From contig CP136492.1 of the NCBI GenBank assembly GCA_032768795.1, positions 1,922,001-1,986,000 on the forward strand: DNA of 64,000 nt, read 5' to 3'. The notes under the pieces are model-generated. The model did not search any database. It worked only from the letters and a program-made list of their open reading frames with translations, and had not been told where the DNA came from. Below, piece by piece: positions 11,406-20,810 of this stretch. Numbering within the stretch: position 1 is the stretch's first letter; each line of letters begins with the position of its first letter. The position numbers were made by a program, and so were the translations under genes. The DNA is from Tremella fuciformis (Eukaryota > Basidiomycota > Tremellomycetes > Tremellales > Tremellaceae).

Positions 11406-11566
11406 TGTTGGATGATATGAAGTGCATAGAGACATCTGTACTGCTCAGAGAGCAAGGAAAGCGACGCTACAGAGTTTCCTTATGTAATAGGAAAGAGCTG
11501 GAAGCGATGTGGCAGTGTGGCAGTGTGGCAGTGTGGCACAGATCAGTATTGCTCACAATTCCGACA
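11406..11566 (-). repeat. Copia C2 3' LTR
   Basis: Starts TGTTGGATGATATGAAG and ends ATTCCGACA; 161 bp because it has three GTGGCAGT units where other copies have two. It is inserted into C1, so the expected target duplication is ATGAT (11401-11405); the partner lies off the window. Confidence 0.82.
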
Positions 11567-11573
11567 CTCCCAC

Positions 11574-11970
11574 TCAATCTGATCTTTGCTGAACTCCAAG
11601 TAACTCCCTCAGCCTGTTGAATACCTCTGCTGGAAGCGATTTGGTGAGGAGATCCGCCATGTTCTCAGCTGATGGGACATGTGATAGGGTCACTGTGTTG
11701 TCCTCCACCTTCTCTCTGACAAACTTGTGTCTCATGTCAATGTGCTTTGACTTGTCATGGTTGACTGGGTTCTTTGACAAGGCAATTGCTCCATTGTTGT
11801 CGTTTAGAATTGGCAGGGGCTGCTCCAATTCAAGCTGGAGATCACTGAGAAGTTGCCTGAGCCAAATGGCTTGTCTGGTCGCTTCAGAAGAGGCCATAAG
11901 CTCTGCTTCTGTGGTGGAAAGCGCCACTGTATTTTGACGTCGACTTTTCCAGGCCACAACTCCACCATAG
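11574..11970 (-). pseudogene. Copia C2 Gag-Pol, C-terminal piece
   Basis: Minus-strand RNase H end of a copia polyprotein (GGVVAWKSRRQNTVALSTTEAELMASSEATRQ to VQQRSD and a proper stop). It is cut after TCCACCATAG by insertion of copia C3. The 5' part of the same element is probably the piece at 54802-55631; the middle has been deleted. Confidence 0.78.
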
Positions 11971-12124
11971 TGTCGGAATTGTGAGCAATACTGATCTGTG
12001 CCACACTGCCACACTGCCACATCGCTTCCAGCCCTTTCCTATTACATAAGGAAACTCTGTAGCGTCGCTTTCCTTGCTCTCTGAGCAGTACAGATGTCTC
12101 TATGCACTTCTTATTCATCCAACA
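11971..12124 (+). repeat. Copia C3 5' LTR
   Basis: 154 bp, TGTCGGAATTGTG to TTCATCCAACA, plus orientation. It is preceded by CATAG, the presumed target site in C2. The matching 3' LTR has been deleted. Confidence 0.85.
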
Positions 12125-12276
12125 GGTTATGAGCCTGAATCACGTCTGATTCACCTGCCGACAAGTGACCCAATAGGGCTTGACGTGCTCTTTCACGAGG
12201 TATCCTCGGATTTTCGGTATCTTCAGCCGTTCACCCGCAATCGCCTTCGCCATTTACACGGCTTCCGGCTACCTAT
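12125..12276 (+). other. Copia C3 PBS and first part of leader
   Basis: Begins GGTTATGAGCCTGAATC, complementary to the anticodon arm (..CAGGCTCATAACC..) of a tRNA-Met rather than to a tRNA 3' end. Drosophila copia is primed this way by half of the initiator tRNA-Met. It is followed by the hairpin GAATCA...TGATTC. The leader is broken at 12272-12276 (CCTAT) by gypsy A and continues at 18471. Confidence 0.7.
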
Positions 12277-12397
12277 TGTCATGACCGACCTCATCTCACA
12301 CACAAGTCACCACTTTTTACGCCATTCGCCTACAAAACACAGTACTTTTTCCACCGAACTGCTCAAACATTACCTCTTCTGGTACATCGCCGATTTA

Positions 12398-12483
12398 AGT
12401 CAGTACTTTTGTCGGTGATCTTCCCTGAAGTCAATACTTTTATCGGTGATCTTTCCTGAAGTCAATACTTTTTCCGGTGATCC
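12398..12483 (+). repeat. 31-bp tandem repeats in the gypsy A U3
   Basis: Three units starting at 12398, 12429 and 12460 (the last partial), with core AGTCAATACTTTTATCGGTGA. The same array is in the 3' LTR (18025-18110), and an expanded version is in the solo LTR at 3506-4210. They are probably upstream promoter elements; this is inference from their position. Confidence 0.8.
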
Positions 12484-12648
12484 TACTCGGCGGCCTTCAG
12501 CCGCCTTTCCACTCCCAGTAATTATAGACAGATCTGCAGCGAGGAGAATCGCTTGCACTCGAGAAATATCGGCAGTAGGAAAACTTTTCTCATGGAATGG
12601 GTGGCAAAACGGGTGGCAAATCCCTTCGGCGTACATAGCCCTCTTGTC

Positions 12649-12697
12649 TATATAAGGAGGCCACTTTCCGGCCAAGATAGTTTCTTCAGCAATGGAT
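12649..12697 (+). promoter_or_regulatory. Gypsy A core promoter and inferred RNA 5' end
   Basis: TATATAAG at 12649-12656. GCAATGGAT at 12689-12697 lies about 40 nt downstream of the TATA box and is complementary to the PBS, so RNA should start at or just before it if the element self-primes. Confidence 0.65.
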
Positions 12698-12838
12698 CTC
12701 TTGTGTCCCGTCACAAAAGTCACACAGCTGGTCTGAACCCAGCACTCTTGTCCTCGATCCCTCAGTCCCCTTGCTTTACGAGCCAGAGACTAGACCCCCT
12801 CGTGCCCTTTACCTTGGGCTACCCCTTCGAGCGTGACA

Positions 12839-12849
12839 GTATCCATTGC
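12839..12849 (+). other. Self-complementary primer binding site, gypsy A
   Basis: The LTR ends at 12838; after GT comes ATCCATTGC, the exact complement of GCAATGGAT at 12689-12697. Relative to gypsy B, two positions differ in both partners, so pairing is preserved. The two-base spacer is the same in gypsy A, B and C. Confidence 0.78.
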
Positions 12850-13011
12850 CAACCCCCCTAGTCCTTGCTCGTGATCCTTTACTTTGGTTCACCTTGTTCC
12901 CAGCTTGGCTTTACTTTGCCTTGCCTATTTCTAGCCTAAGCCATTTCGCTTTCATCCCTTCCTCAGATTCATCCTCAGAACTTCGCTGACTTACAGGTCA
13001 CCTCTTGCACC

Positions 13012-14040
13012 ATGGAATCCGAGAACACAACCACTCAGCTCACTCCTGAGCAAGCTCTTCAAGCCCAACACGACATGATTCTTCAACTTCAAGCTCAGAT
13101 CAATGCTCTTCAAGTCAACTCCGCTACCAGCAGGCCTGAGCATACCAAGGAACCAAAGATTTCTCATCCACCGCCTTTCAGTGGCCGTAAGGATCAGACT
13201 CTGGAATTCTTGGCTAAGTGCAATATGGTCTTTGCTGTTCAACCTCGCACCTACTCTACGGACGTCACTCGCATCGCTTTTGCAACCAATCTACTTAAGG
13301 AGGAAGCCTATCGATGGGTCTTACCTTACCTTGGCATGGACGCAGATGATCAACCAACCTGGCTCCATGTCTGGAACGACTTCCAAATTGAATTCAAGAA
13401 GTATTTTGGCGATGCCAACATGGCAGAAACATCCCGCTTCAAGCTCCGCAACCTCCGACAAACCGGTTCAGCAAGTCTCTATGCCACAGAGTTCCAGCGC
13501 CACGCAGCATATGTCCACTGGAACAACGAGACCAAGAAGCAAAACTTCTTTGATGGACTCAAGGATGACGTCAAGGATCGACTTCTTGCTCCTAGCAAGT
13601 TCAAGGATTATGAAGCTTTGGTCACTGCAGCAATTGAGTACGATGACCTTCTCTACCAACGACGTCGCACCAACAACAATCCTCGACCATCAACACGCTT
13701 CACTCCCAGCGGCACTACGGCAACTCGTTTTAGCCCTTCCATCCGGCCTACCAACACCTTTGCGCCTCGGATGACCACCTCGACTACTTTCACTCCAACC
13801 CCAATGGAAATTGATGCAACTCAAGCCAGAACCTTTGGACCGCTCACTCCAGCTGAGCGTGAACGACGCATCAAGGAAAACCTCTGCATGTACTGCGGCA
13901 AGCCTGGTCACAAGGCTAGGGAATGCCGTGCAGGCCAGCGCAACCAGCAGCAGAAAGCCCAGGTCAGTGCCACCACAACTGCATCCGACAGGGTCATTGC
14001 CTCCGACAATAAGGCAAAAAACATGCAGCCCCAGGCCTAG
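13012..14040 (+). CDS. gag: Gypsy A Gag
   Basis: 342-aa Gag. The ATG at 13012 is the first in frame after the 5' LTR leader. The N-terminal helix has EQALQAQHDMILQLQAQINALQ. The gag core includes FAVQPRTYSTDVTRIAFATNLLKEEAYRWV and RNLRQTGSASLYATEFQ. A low-complexity Thr/Pro-rich linker follows, then a CCHC knuckle (CMYCGKPGHKAREC) and a short tail. The last codons carry the frameshift heptamer, so most ribosomes stop at 14038-14040 and a minority make Gag-Pol. Confidence 0.94.
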   Translation: MESENTTTQLTPEQALQAQHDMILQLQAQINALQVNSATSRPEHTKEPKISHPPPFSGRKDQTLEFLAKCNMVFAVQPRTYSTDVTRIAFATNLLKEEAYRWVLPYLGMDADDQPTWLHVWNDFQIEFKKYFGDANMAETSRFKLRNLRQTGSASLYATEFQRHAAYVHWNNETKKQNFFDGLKDDVKDRLLAPSKFKDYEALVTAAIEYDDLLYQRRRTNNNPRPSTRFTPSGTTATRFSPSIRPTNTFAPRMTTSTTFTPTPMEIDATQARTFGPLTPAERERRIKENLCMYCGKPGHKARECRAGQRNQQQKAQVSATTTASDRVIASDNKAKNMQPQA

Positions 14041-14062
14041 GCGTGTCCCCACCTCTGGGGCT
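14016..14062 (+). promoter_or_regulatory. -1 ribosomal frameshift signal, gypsy A
   Basis: Heptamer A AAA AAC at 14016-14022 in gag phase (GCA AAA AAC), a 4-nt spacer, then a hairpin with AGCCCCAG (14027-14034) pairing with CTGGGGCT (14055-14062). The -1 frame is open from 14013 through pol. The heptamer, spacer length and stem are all kept in gypsy B, although the spacer sequence differs. Confidence 0.87.
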
Positions 14063-17000
14063 CTCAACAGGGCACAGCACAGTACAGCAAAAACGTCTAC
14101 ATATCACGGCAACATCGCTATCGTCAACATTACTACCATCGACACCTAAGGACCACCTCTGCCTTCCCATCGTCATCAAACATGGGAACTCAAGCTACGA
14201 CACTCTCGCAATGATTGACTCTGGTGCCACAGCCAGTTTCATCAACTCAAGCTTCCTTGATACAACCAACATCCCTCGCATCTCCAAGGTTACGCCCCTG
14301 GAGGTTTCAGTCATTGATGGGCGACCTATTGCTTCTGGCGCCATCACACACCACACAGCACCCATGTCACTGTGCCTTCATGGTCATGAAGAGACAATCT
14401 CTCTTGACATCACATCACTCGGCACCTATCCAGTTATCCTTGGCCTTCCATGGCTCTCTCGACACAACCCAAGCATTGATTGGTCCCATCAGACTATCAA
14501 GTTCTCCTCTCCGCTCTGCCTGGAGCAGTGCAGCAGGTCTGATAAACCTGTAGAGGCAGATTCTGCTCCTCAGTCACATCGAAATACAAGAAAGCGCGCC
14601 GGTAACCTGCCTAGCAAGAAAGCTTCAGGTACGCCATCACAAGATCAACAAACCTCGACATACGCTCCGCCACACATAGCCTTGGTCAGCGCGGCAGCCT
14701 TCAGAATCGCCATGAGAAACGCACAAATCTATGGCATCACCACGACAACTCAAGTTTCAGGTCTCATTGATCCACCACCAGCACAGGACGATGACGACAC
14801 CTCGGATCTCAACTTCCAGCAACTCAAGGAGATCATTCCCCCAGAATTCCATGACCACCTTGAAGTATTCAACAAATCCAACTCCGACAAGCTACCAGAC
14901 CACGGACCTTACGATCACGCCATAACACTTGAGGGTAATGCCCAACCCAAGTTTGGCCCAATTTACAGTCTGTCAGAGGTCGAGCTCAAAGCTTTGGACG
15001 AATACCTCAAGGAGAACCTCAAGAAAGGATTCATACGACCAAGTTCAAGCCCCGCTGGTTCACCCATCCTCTTTGTTAAGAAACCAGACGGATCCCTCAG
15101 ATTATGTGTCGACTACCGGCAACTCAACAGCATTACTCGGAAAAACCGATATCCGCTCCCACTAATTCAAGAATCTCTCGATCGCCTTCAAGGAGCCTCA
15201 TGGTTCAGCAAGATCGACTTACGTGCCGCATACAACCTTGTCCGCATTGCCAAAGGCGATGAATGGAAAACGGCATTCCGCACCCGCTATGGACACTACG
15301 AATACCTTGTGATGCCTTTTGGGCTGACAAATGCGCCCGCATCATTCCAGAACCTCATCAATGATGTCCTCAGAGACTTTTTGGATGTCTTCGTCATTGT
15401 CTACCTGGACGACATCCTCATCTTCAGCAAATCAAAGGACGAGCACATCACGCATGTCAAGCAAGTCTTGGAACGACTACAAGAACACCACCTTTGGGCA
15501 AAAGCAGAAAAGTGCACCTTCTTCAAGCATGAGGTTGATTTCCTTGGTTACCTTGTCTCTGACAAAGGAATCCGAATGGACCCTCACAAAGTTGAAGCAG
15601 TCACAAACTGGCCACCACCAAAATCGGTACACGATGTTCAAGTCTTCCTTGGCTTTGCAAATTTCTATCGACGCTTCATCAAAGCATACTCCAAGGTCAC
15701 GTCACCACTCACACACCTCCTACGCAAGGGAGTCAACTTTGTGTGGGGAGACAAGCAACAATCCGCCTTTGATACACTCAAGCACTCTTTCACCAGTGCT
15801 CCGATACTTCAACACTTTCAACCTGGAAAGCCAATCATCATGGAGACAGACGCTTCAGACTTTGCTATTGCAGGTGTCCTCTCACATTCCGACATAGATG
15901 GGAAGCAACTTCACCCAATTGCCTACTACTCTCGAAAACTCCAACCGGCCGAACTCAACTATGAGATCTACGACAAAGAAATGCTTGCAATTGTGGAAGC
16001 ATTCAAACACTGGCGGCCATACCTAGAAGGAGCAAAAGAAATCACAGTCTACACAGATCACAAGAACCTCGAATATTTCACGACATCCAAGGTGCTCAAC
16101 AGACGACAAGCTCGTTGGGCAGAACTCTTAGCCAACTTCGATTTCAAGATACACTACCGACCTGGAGAAAAGATGGGCAAACCAGATGCCCTGACCAGGA
16201 GGTCAGACCTTCAAGGAGGGAGTAGAGCTGCCGAAGCACCTCCACACACACTCCTCAAACCCGGACAATTCATCATTGGTGCTTTACACAGCAACTCTGA
16301 TAACTCGACAACTTCCGACATCATGGCCAGAATAGAGCAACTCCAGCCTGAGGATCCGATCCTACAAGAGCTACTGCCTAATCTGCGCAATACAAATCGA
16401 CCAATACCCATGGAATTACAAGACAAATTGAAAGATTTCACCCTCGACAAGAACATCATCCGATACCAACAAAAGGTCTATGTCCCAAACAATCAGGATC
16501 TCAAAATCGACCTACTGCACCAGTGTCACAACACCCCTACCGCAGGACACTTTGGACAACAGAAGACATACCAACTTCTAGCTCGACACTACTACTTTCC
16601 TGGCATGCGACAATTCACCAATACCTATGTGGACGGATGTCACACATGCGCACGGAACAAAATACCTCGACACAAACCCTACGGACCTCTTCAACCGCTT
16701 CCGGTACCCAGCAAACCTTGGCACTCAATCTCCATGGACGCCATTGTCAAACTCCCGGTATCAAAGGGTTACGACTCAATCATGGTCTTTGTTGACCGCT
16801 TCACCAAACAAGCTCACTTTGTCCCATTCAAAGAAGACGGCTTTGACGCGCCCAACTTAGCAACAATGTTCCGACAAAACATCTGGAGACTTCATGGACT
16901 TCCACACGACATTGTCTCAGACCGCGGATCGATCTTCAACTCGCAATTCTGGAGATCATTTGTCAAAGGCCTTGGTATCACACCAAATTTCTCGACAGCC

Positions 17001-17891
17001 TTTCACCCACAATCCGATGGACAAACAGAACGAGTCAATCAAGTTCTGGAACATTACCTTCGATCATTTTGCGACTACGACCAAGCCAACTGGTCCTCAC
17101 TTTTGGACTTGGCAGAATACAGCTACAATAACTCAGTCCACTCGTCAACCAAGTTCACTCCTTTCGAAGCCAACTACGGGTATCATCCAAATGATCCAAC
17201 AACTCCGCCAACATCAACCATCCCCGCAGCACAGACACACCTCGAAAAATTACGCTCCTTGCATAAACAGCTCTCCAACAATATCAAGACCGCCCAAGAG
17301 CATTACACCAGGTTCTACAACCGAAAAGTCAAGGAGATCAACGCCAGAGATCAACCACTCTTCAGAGTAGGCGATCAGGTCTTCCTGAATCGAAGGAACA
17401 TACAAACACTTCGACCCTCACTCAAGCTCGACCAGAGGATGCTTGGACCGTTCAAGATCATTGAAGCTACATCCTCTCCACTCGCATTCAAATTGGACCT
17501 CCCGCCATCAATGAGCATTCACCCAGTCTTCCACGTCAACCTTCTGGAACCAATGCGCCACGGACACCCTCAACAATCACAAGATCCACCACCACGCATT
17601 GAAGTCAATGGACAAGAAGAATACATCATCGACAGAATCCTCGACTCTCGAATCAGCTCAGACAATGGTTATGATTACCTTGTCAGCTGGAAAGACTACT
17701 CAAGCGCCCACGACTCATGGGAACCATGGGAAAACGTCCACGACACCACCGCCTATCAAAAATTCCATCGACAACACGCTCAGGACCCAAACCACCATTT
17801 CCCTTCCAGTTCAACAAACTCAAAGCGCACTACAGCACTCGACAAAAGATCTAAGTCCAGATCAAACCGGCTCAGAGGACTTCGCCCTTAG
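14022..17891 (+). CDS. pol: Gypsy A Pol (PR-RT-RNaseH-IN-chromodomain)
   Basis: Reached by the -1 shift; 1289 codons follow the slip, ending in TAG at 17889-17891. Domains: aspartic protease (MIDSGATASFIN, about residue 65), reverse transcriptase (DYRQLNSITRKNRYPLP, catalytic YLDD near residue 455), RNase H (ETDASDFAIAGVLSHSD), HHCC zinc finger (HQCHNTPTAGHFGQQKTYQLL..CHTC), DDE integrase (D in MDAIVKLP, D in IVSDRGS, E in DGQTERVNQ), GPY/F-like region (MLGPFKIIE) and a chromodomain (YIIDRILDSR...SWEPWENV). All catalytic residues I looked for are present. The LTR begins 12 nt after the stop. Confidence 0.95.
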   Translation, partial: HAAPGLGVSPPLGLSTGHSTVQQKRLHITATSLSSTLLPSTPKDHLCLPIVIKHGNSSYDTLAMIDSGATASFINSSFLDTTNIPRISKVTPLEVSVIDGRPIASGAITHHTAPMSLCLHGHEETISLDITSLGTYPVILGLPWLSRHNPSIDWSHQTIKFSSPLCLEQCSRSDKPVEADSAPQSHRNTRKRAGNLPSKKASGTPSQDQQTSTYAPPHIALVSAAAFRIAMRNAQIYGITTTTQVSGLIDPPPAQDDDDTSDLNFQQLKEIIPPEFHDHLEVFNKSNSDKLPDHGPYDHAITLEGNAQPKFGPIYSLSEVELKALDEYLKENLKKGFIRPSSSPAGSPILFVKKPDGSLRLCVDYRQLNSITRKNRYPLPLIQESLDRLQGASWFSKIDLRAAYNLVRIAKGDEWKTAFRTRYGHYEYLVMPFGLTNAPASFQNLINDVLRDFLDVFVIVYLDDILIFSKSKDEHITHVKQVLERLQEHHLWAKAEKCTFFKHEVDFLGYLVSDKGIRMDPHKVEAVTNWPPPKSVHDVQVFLGFANFYRRFIKAYSKVTSPLTHLLRKGVNFVWGDKQQSAFDTLKHSFTSAPILQHFQPGKPIIMETDASDFAIAGVLSHSDIDGKQLHPIAYYSRKLQPAELNYEIYDKEMLAIVEAFKHWRPYLEGAKEITVYTDHKNLEYFTTSKVLNRRQARWAELLANFDFKIHYRPGEKMGKPDALTRRSDLQGGSRAAEAPPHTLLKPGQFIIGALHSNSDNSTTSDIMARIEQLQPEDPILQELLPNLRNTNRPIPMELQDKLKDFTLDKNIIRYQQKVYVPNNQDLKIDLLHQCHNTPTAGHFGQQKTYQLLARHYYFPGMRQFTNTYVDGCHTCARNKIPRHKPYGPLQPLPVPSKPWHSISMDAIVKLPVSKGYDSIMVFVDRFTKQAHFVPFKEDGFDAPNLATMFRQNIWRLHGLPHDIVSDRGSIFNSQFWRSFVKGLGITPNFSTAFHPQSDGQTERVNQVLEHYLRSFCDYDQANWSSLLDLAEYSYNNSVHSSTKFTPFEANYGYHPNDPTTPPTSTIPAAQTHLEKLRSLHKQLSNNIKTAQEHYTRFYNRKVKEINARDQPLFRVGDQVFLNRRNIQTLRPSLKLDQRMLGPFKIIEATSSPLAFKLDLPPSMSIHPVFHVNLLEPMRHGHPQQSQDPPPRIEVNGQEEYIIDRILDSRISSDNGYDYLVSWKDYSSAHDSWEPWENVHDTTAYQKFHRQHAQDPNHHFPSSSTNSKRTTALDKRSKSRSNRLRGLRP

Positions 17892-17903
17892 AGGGGGAGC
17901 TCC

Positions 17904-18465
17904 TGTCATGACCGACCTCATCTCACACACAAGTCACCACTTTTTACGCCATTCGCCTACAAAACACAGTACTTTTTCCACCGAACTGCTCAAACATTAC
18001 CTCTTCTGGTACATCGCCGATTTAAGTCAGTACTTTTGTCGGTGATCTTCCCTGAAGTCAATACTTTTATCGGTGATCTTTCCTGAAGTCAATACTTTTT
18101 CCGGTGATCCTACTCGGCGGCCTTCAGCCGCCTTTCCACTCCCAGTAATTATAGACAGATCTGCAGCGAGGAGAATCGCTTGCACTCGAGAAATATCGGC
18201 AGTAGGAAAACTTTTCTCATGGAATGGGTGGCAAAACGGGTGGCAAATCCCTTCGGCGTACATAGCCCTCTTGTCTATATAAGGAGGCCACTTTCCGGCC
18301 AAGATAGTTTCTTCAGCAATGGATCTCTTGTGTCCCGTCACAAAAGTCACACAGCTGGTCTGAACCCAGCACTCTTGTCCTCGATCCCTCAGTCCCCTTG
18401 CTTTACGAGCCAGAGACTAGACCCCCTCGTGCCCTTTACCTTGGGCTACCCCTTCGAGCGTGACA
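17904..18465 (+). repeat. Gypsy A 3' LTR
   Basis: 562 bp, same length and, by eye, same sequence as 12277-12838. It is followed by the target duplicate CCTAT at 18466-18470. Confidence 0.94.
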
Positions 18466-18470
18466 CCTAT

Positions 18471-19366
18471 CCACCATCTCTGTCGCTTCACCTACAAGCT
18501 CCAGAACGACACCGCACTCTTTCTACAGTGCCAACTCACGTCTTACGGCCCCTGAAGAGTTCAGCACTCACAGAAGGCCGAGATAACGGACGTTTACACC
18601 TTCAACAATTTCTCGCGTTCTAGCCACCCGATCGATCTCTCCGTTTCACACAGTACCGTCTGTTGTCGCATCCATCATCACGGTCAAGCACAGCACCGCA
18701 GCATCTACCGTTCTCGAGATATCGAATTATCATTTCCGGAGAACTGCAAATTTGGAGTTGAGTCTTCCAAAACCAGGAAATTGATTTCTCGCCCATTACG
18801 CCACCGATCTGCCTGCCATTCCTGCACACCATAGCGGCAACAGCAGGCTATATTCCAGCTCCAGCAGAGCACAATTCGGTGAAGCGTTCCCGAGTTATCC
18901 CATCATCACTGCAATCGGATTTCCAATTTTACAACAATCACTCTATCGCTTTTGCCCTATCGCTGGGTGAAGTCAAGGCTTGCTGGGCTTGGCAGGTGAA
19001 GGCAAATCCTGGCCGGTTCAGGTTACACCGAGGGGGTTCGAGCAAATCCGGACTTGGCTCTGCAGAGATTGGATTTTTGGGCCGATCCCCTTGCCAATTG
19101 AGCAACCAGGAGGTCGTACACCGTTCCGGTGGCCGCAGAATCCAGTGAAACCTGGTGGGCAGCCTCTGAGCCTCTGGCAATTCAAGCTGCTCTCGCTTTC
19201 AGCTGAGTCTCTTTGAGAGTCTCATTCAAACTTTTGCGATTGCAGCTGACACTCGCATATTTAAAATTCCTCCTTCGCACACGACATACCTCCCACTGGC
19301 CCACATTACCCCTTTCAACGGCAACCCAATCTGAACAGCCGTTCTCGAGATATAATTATCGGCAGA
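18471..19366 (+). other. Copia C3 leader, second part
   Basis: Continues the roughly 1-kb untranslated leader of C3 after the gypsy A insertion. It resembles the leaders of C5-C9 and ends at the Gag-Pol ATG. It holds short open frames of up to about 147 codons that are not conserved between copies, so I do not call them genes. The long leader is a constant feature of this copia family; its role is unknown. Confidence 0.7.
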
Positions 19367-20650
19367 ATGGAGGAGAGCGAAATCAAAATCAAAGTTGTTA
19401 CTCTGAAAGGCAGCGATAATTATCATCAATGGGAATCACATATTGCCACCACTCTCATGGGCAAGGGGCTCTTATCCTGCATCAGATCCGAACCGATTTC
19501 GCCAATTTCAGCTGCAGACCAGCTCAAATTTGATAGATCATTTGCGATAATTTTCCAGAGCCTTTCTGAGACGGTCCAGGCTGCTTTACCGGCCTCTGTC
19601 AAAGATTGGACATCGCCCTCACCAAAATCGCTTTGGGAGGAATTGAAGCGGCAGCATTCTGCTTCTACAGGTGCCAGGCAAGCCGCTTTGTTCCAATCGC
19701 TTGCCAGGGCCTCAATTATCAATGGAGAAGATCCGATGCCAATTCTAGCAGCCCAGCAGAGCGCCCACACTCAGCTCAACAGCTCTGGCAAAATTATTTC
19801 CGATAAAATCCTTGCTTTCTGCATGACTCTTGCTCTCCCTGAGTCATATGCGACCACAAAGCAGAATTTATGGATGCGACAGCCTCTCAGCTCTGCAGAG
19901 GTGAAATCGGCAGTCCAGGCTGAATATGAGAGGCGGAAAAATTCGGATTCAGCATCAGCTCTTGCTGCAGCAAGGAGACCGGCTCCATTCAAACCGAATC
20001 GCCCCAGAGACATGTCGAAATTTTGCGATTACCACAAATGCCATGGACACAACAATTCCGAATGCAAGAACCAGCAGAAGGCACAAAGAATTCCGCCCAA
20101 GGCCGAAATCGCATCAGTCCATGTTCCTATTGATACCGACATTGGCCCAGCATCCGCTTTCCATGCCACAGCGACCGCATCAGCCTACCATGCGAAATGC
20201 GACCGGTATGAATTTATTATCGATTCTGGTGCGACACACCACATGTGTAATGATGCTCAAATGCTGTCGGATCTCAAACCGACTCAGAAAATGCAAGTCC
20301 GGTTTGGCAATTCAGCACACTTGCCCTGCAACATGATTGGCACTCTCCACCTTGCCGGAATTGCTTTCCCAGGGTGTCTATATATTCCCGGGCTGGATCG
20401 GAACCTGATCTCGGTCTCTGCAACTCCACAAGGCCTAGGATGGAAATTTGCGGCCGGAAATGCGATTTTGTGCCAAGACAGTACCGGAAATTCATTTCTC
20501 ACAGCCCCAAAGCGATCCGGTCTATATGTATATCAGGAGGCAAGCGCATCAGCCAATATCGCTTCTACTACTGATTTACAAGACATCCATGAGCGACTTG
20601 GTCATTTGAATATATCTGGTGTGCTCAGGGTGGTCAGAAGTGGAAGAATG
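19367..20650 (+). pseudogene. Copia C3 Gag-Pol, 5' piece (Gag, PR, start of GAG-preintegrase)
   Basis: The first 428 codons of a copia polyprotein. It starts at the family ATG (MEESEIKIKVVTLKGSDNY). It contains the gag region, a C-x2-H-x4-H-x4-C knuckle (CDYHKCHGHNNSEC), a protease (FIIDSGATHHMCND) and the beginning of the GAG-preintegrase domain (IHERLGHLNISG). It is cut at 20650 by the C4 3' LTR. The sequence resuming at 53082 is the same element, but about 0.5 kb (roughly 170 residues, including the integrase core) is missing between the two pieces. Confidence 0.82.
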
Positions 20651-20803
20651 TGTCGGATGGATAAGAAATGCATAGAGACAGTTCCCTGCTCACAGAGCAG
20701 TAAAAGCGAAGCTACAAGAGTTTCCTTATGTAATAGGAAAGGTATAAAGCAATGTGGCAGTGTGGCAGTGTGGCACAGATCAGTATTGCTCACAATTCCG
20801 ACA
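20651..20803 (-). repeat. Copia C4 3' LTR (gamma type)
   Basis: 153 bp, TGTCGGATGGATAAGAAATG to ATTCCGACA. It matches the C6/C9 LTRs except for a few substitutions and clearly differs from the C4 5' LTR in the middle segment. Confidence 0.88.
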
Positions 20804-20810
20804 CTCCCAC

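Larger units (their letters stand above)
12277..12838 (+). repeat. Gypsy A 5' LTR
   Basis: 562 bp, TGTCATGACCGACC to TTCGAGCGTGACA. It contains three 31-bp tandem units and a TATA box. The first nine and last eight bases match gypsy B, but the body does not. Confidence 0.94.
12277..18465 (+). mobile_element. Gypsy A: complete Ty3/gypsy chromovirus
   Basis: A 6189-bp element with 562-bp LTRs that read as identical and the target duplication CCTAT (12272-12276 and 18466-18470). It is inserted in the untranslated leader of copia C3. Layout: 5' LTR, self-complementary PBS, 162-bp leader, gag, -1 frameshift signal, pol, purine tract (AGAGGGGGAGCTCC), 3' LTR. All frames are open, so it could be active. 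Confidence 0.95.

Noticed and set aside
10384..11427. A 347-codon minus-strand open frame ending in repeated HRELAYS-type peptides
   Set aside because: It is the C1 copia RT read through the gypsy B LTR tandem repeats; a chance fusion, not a gene.
18180..18623. A 147-codon open frame across the gypsy A 3' LTR and the C3 leader
   Set aside because: It spans an insertion junction; the LTR half occurs also at 12553-12861 with a different end.
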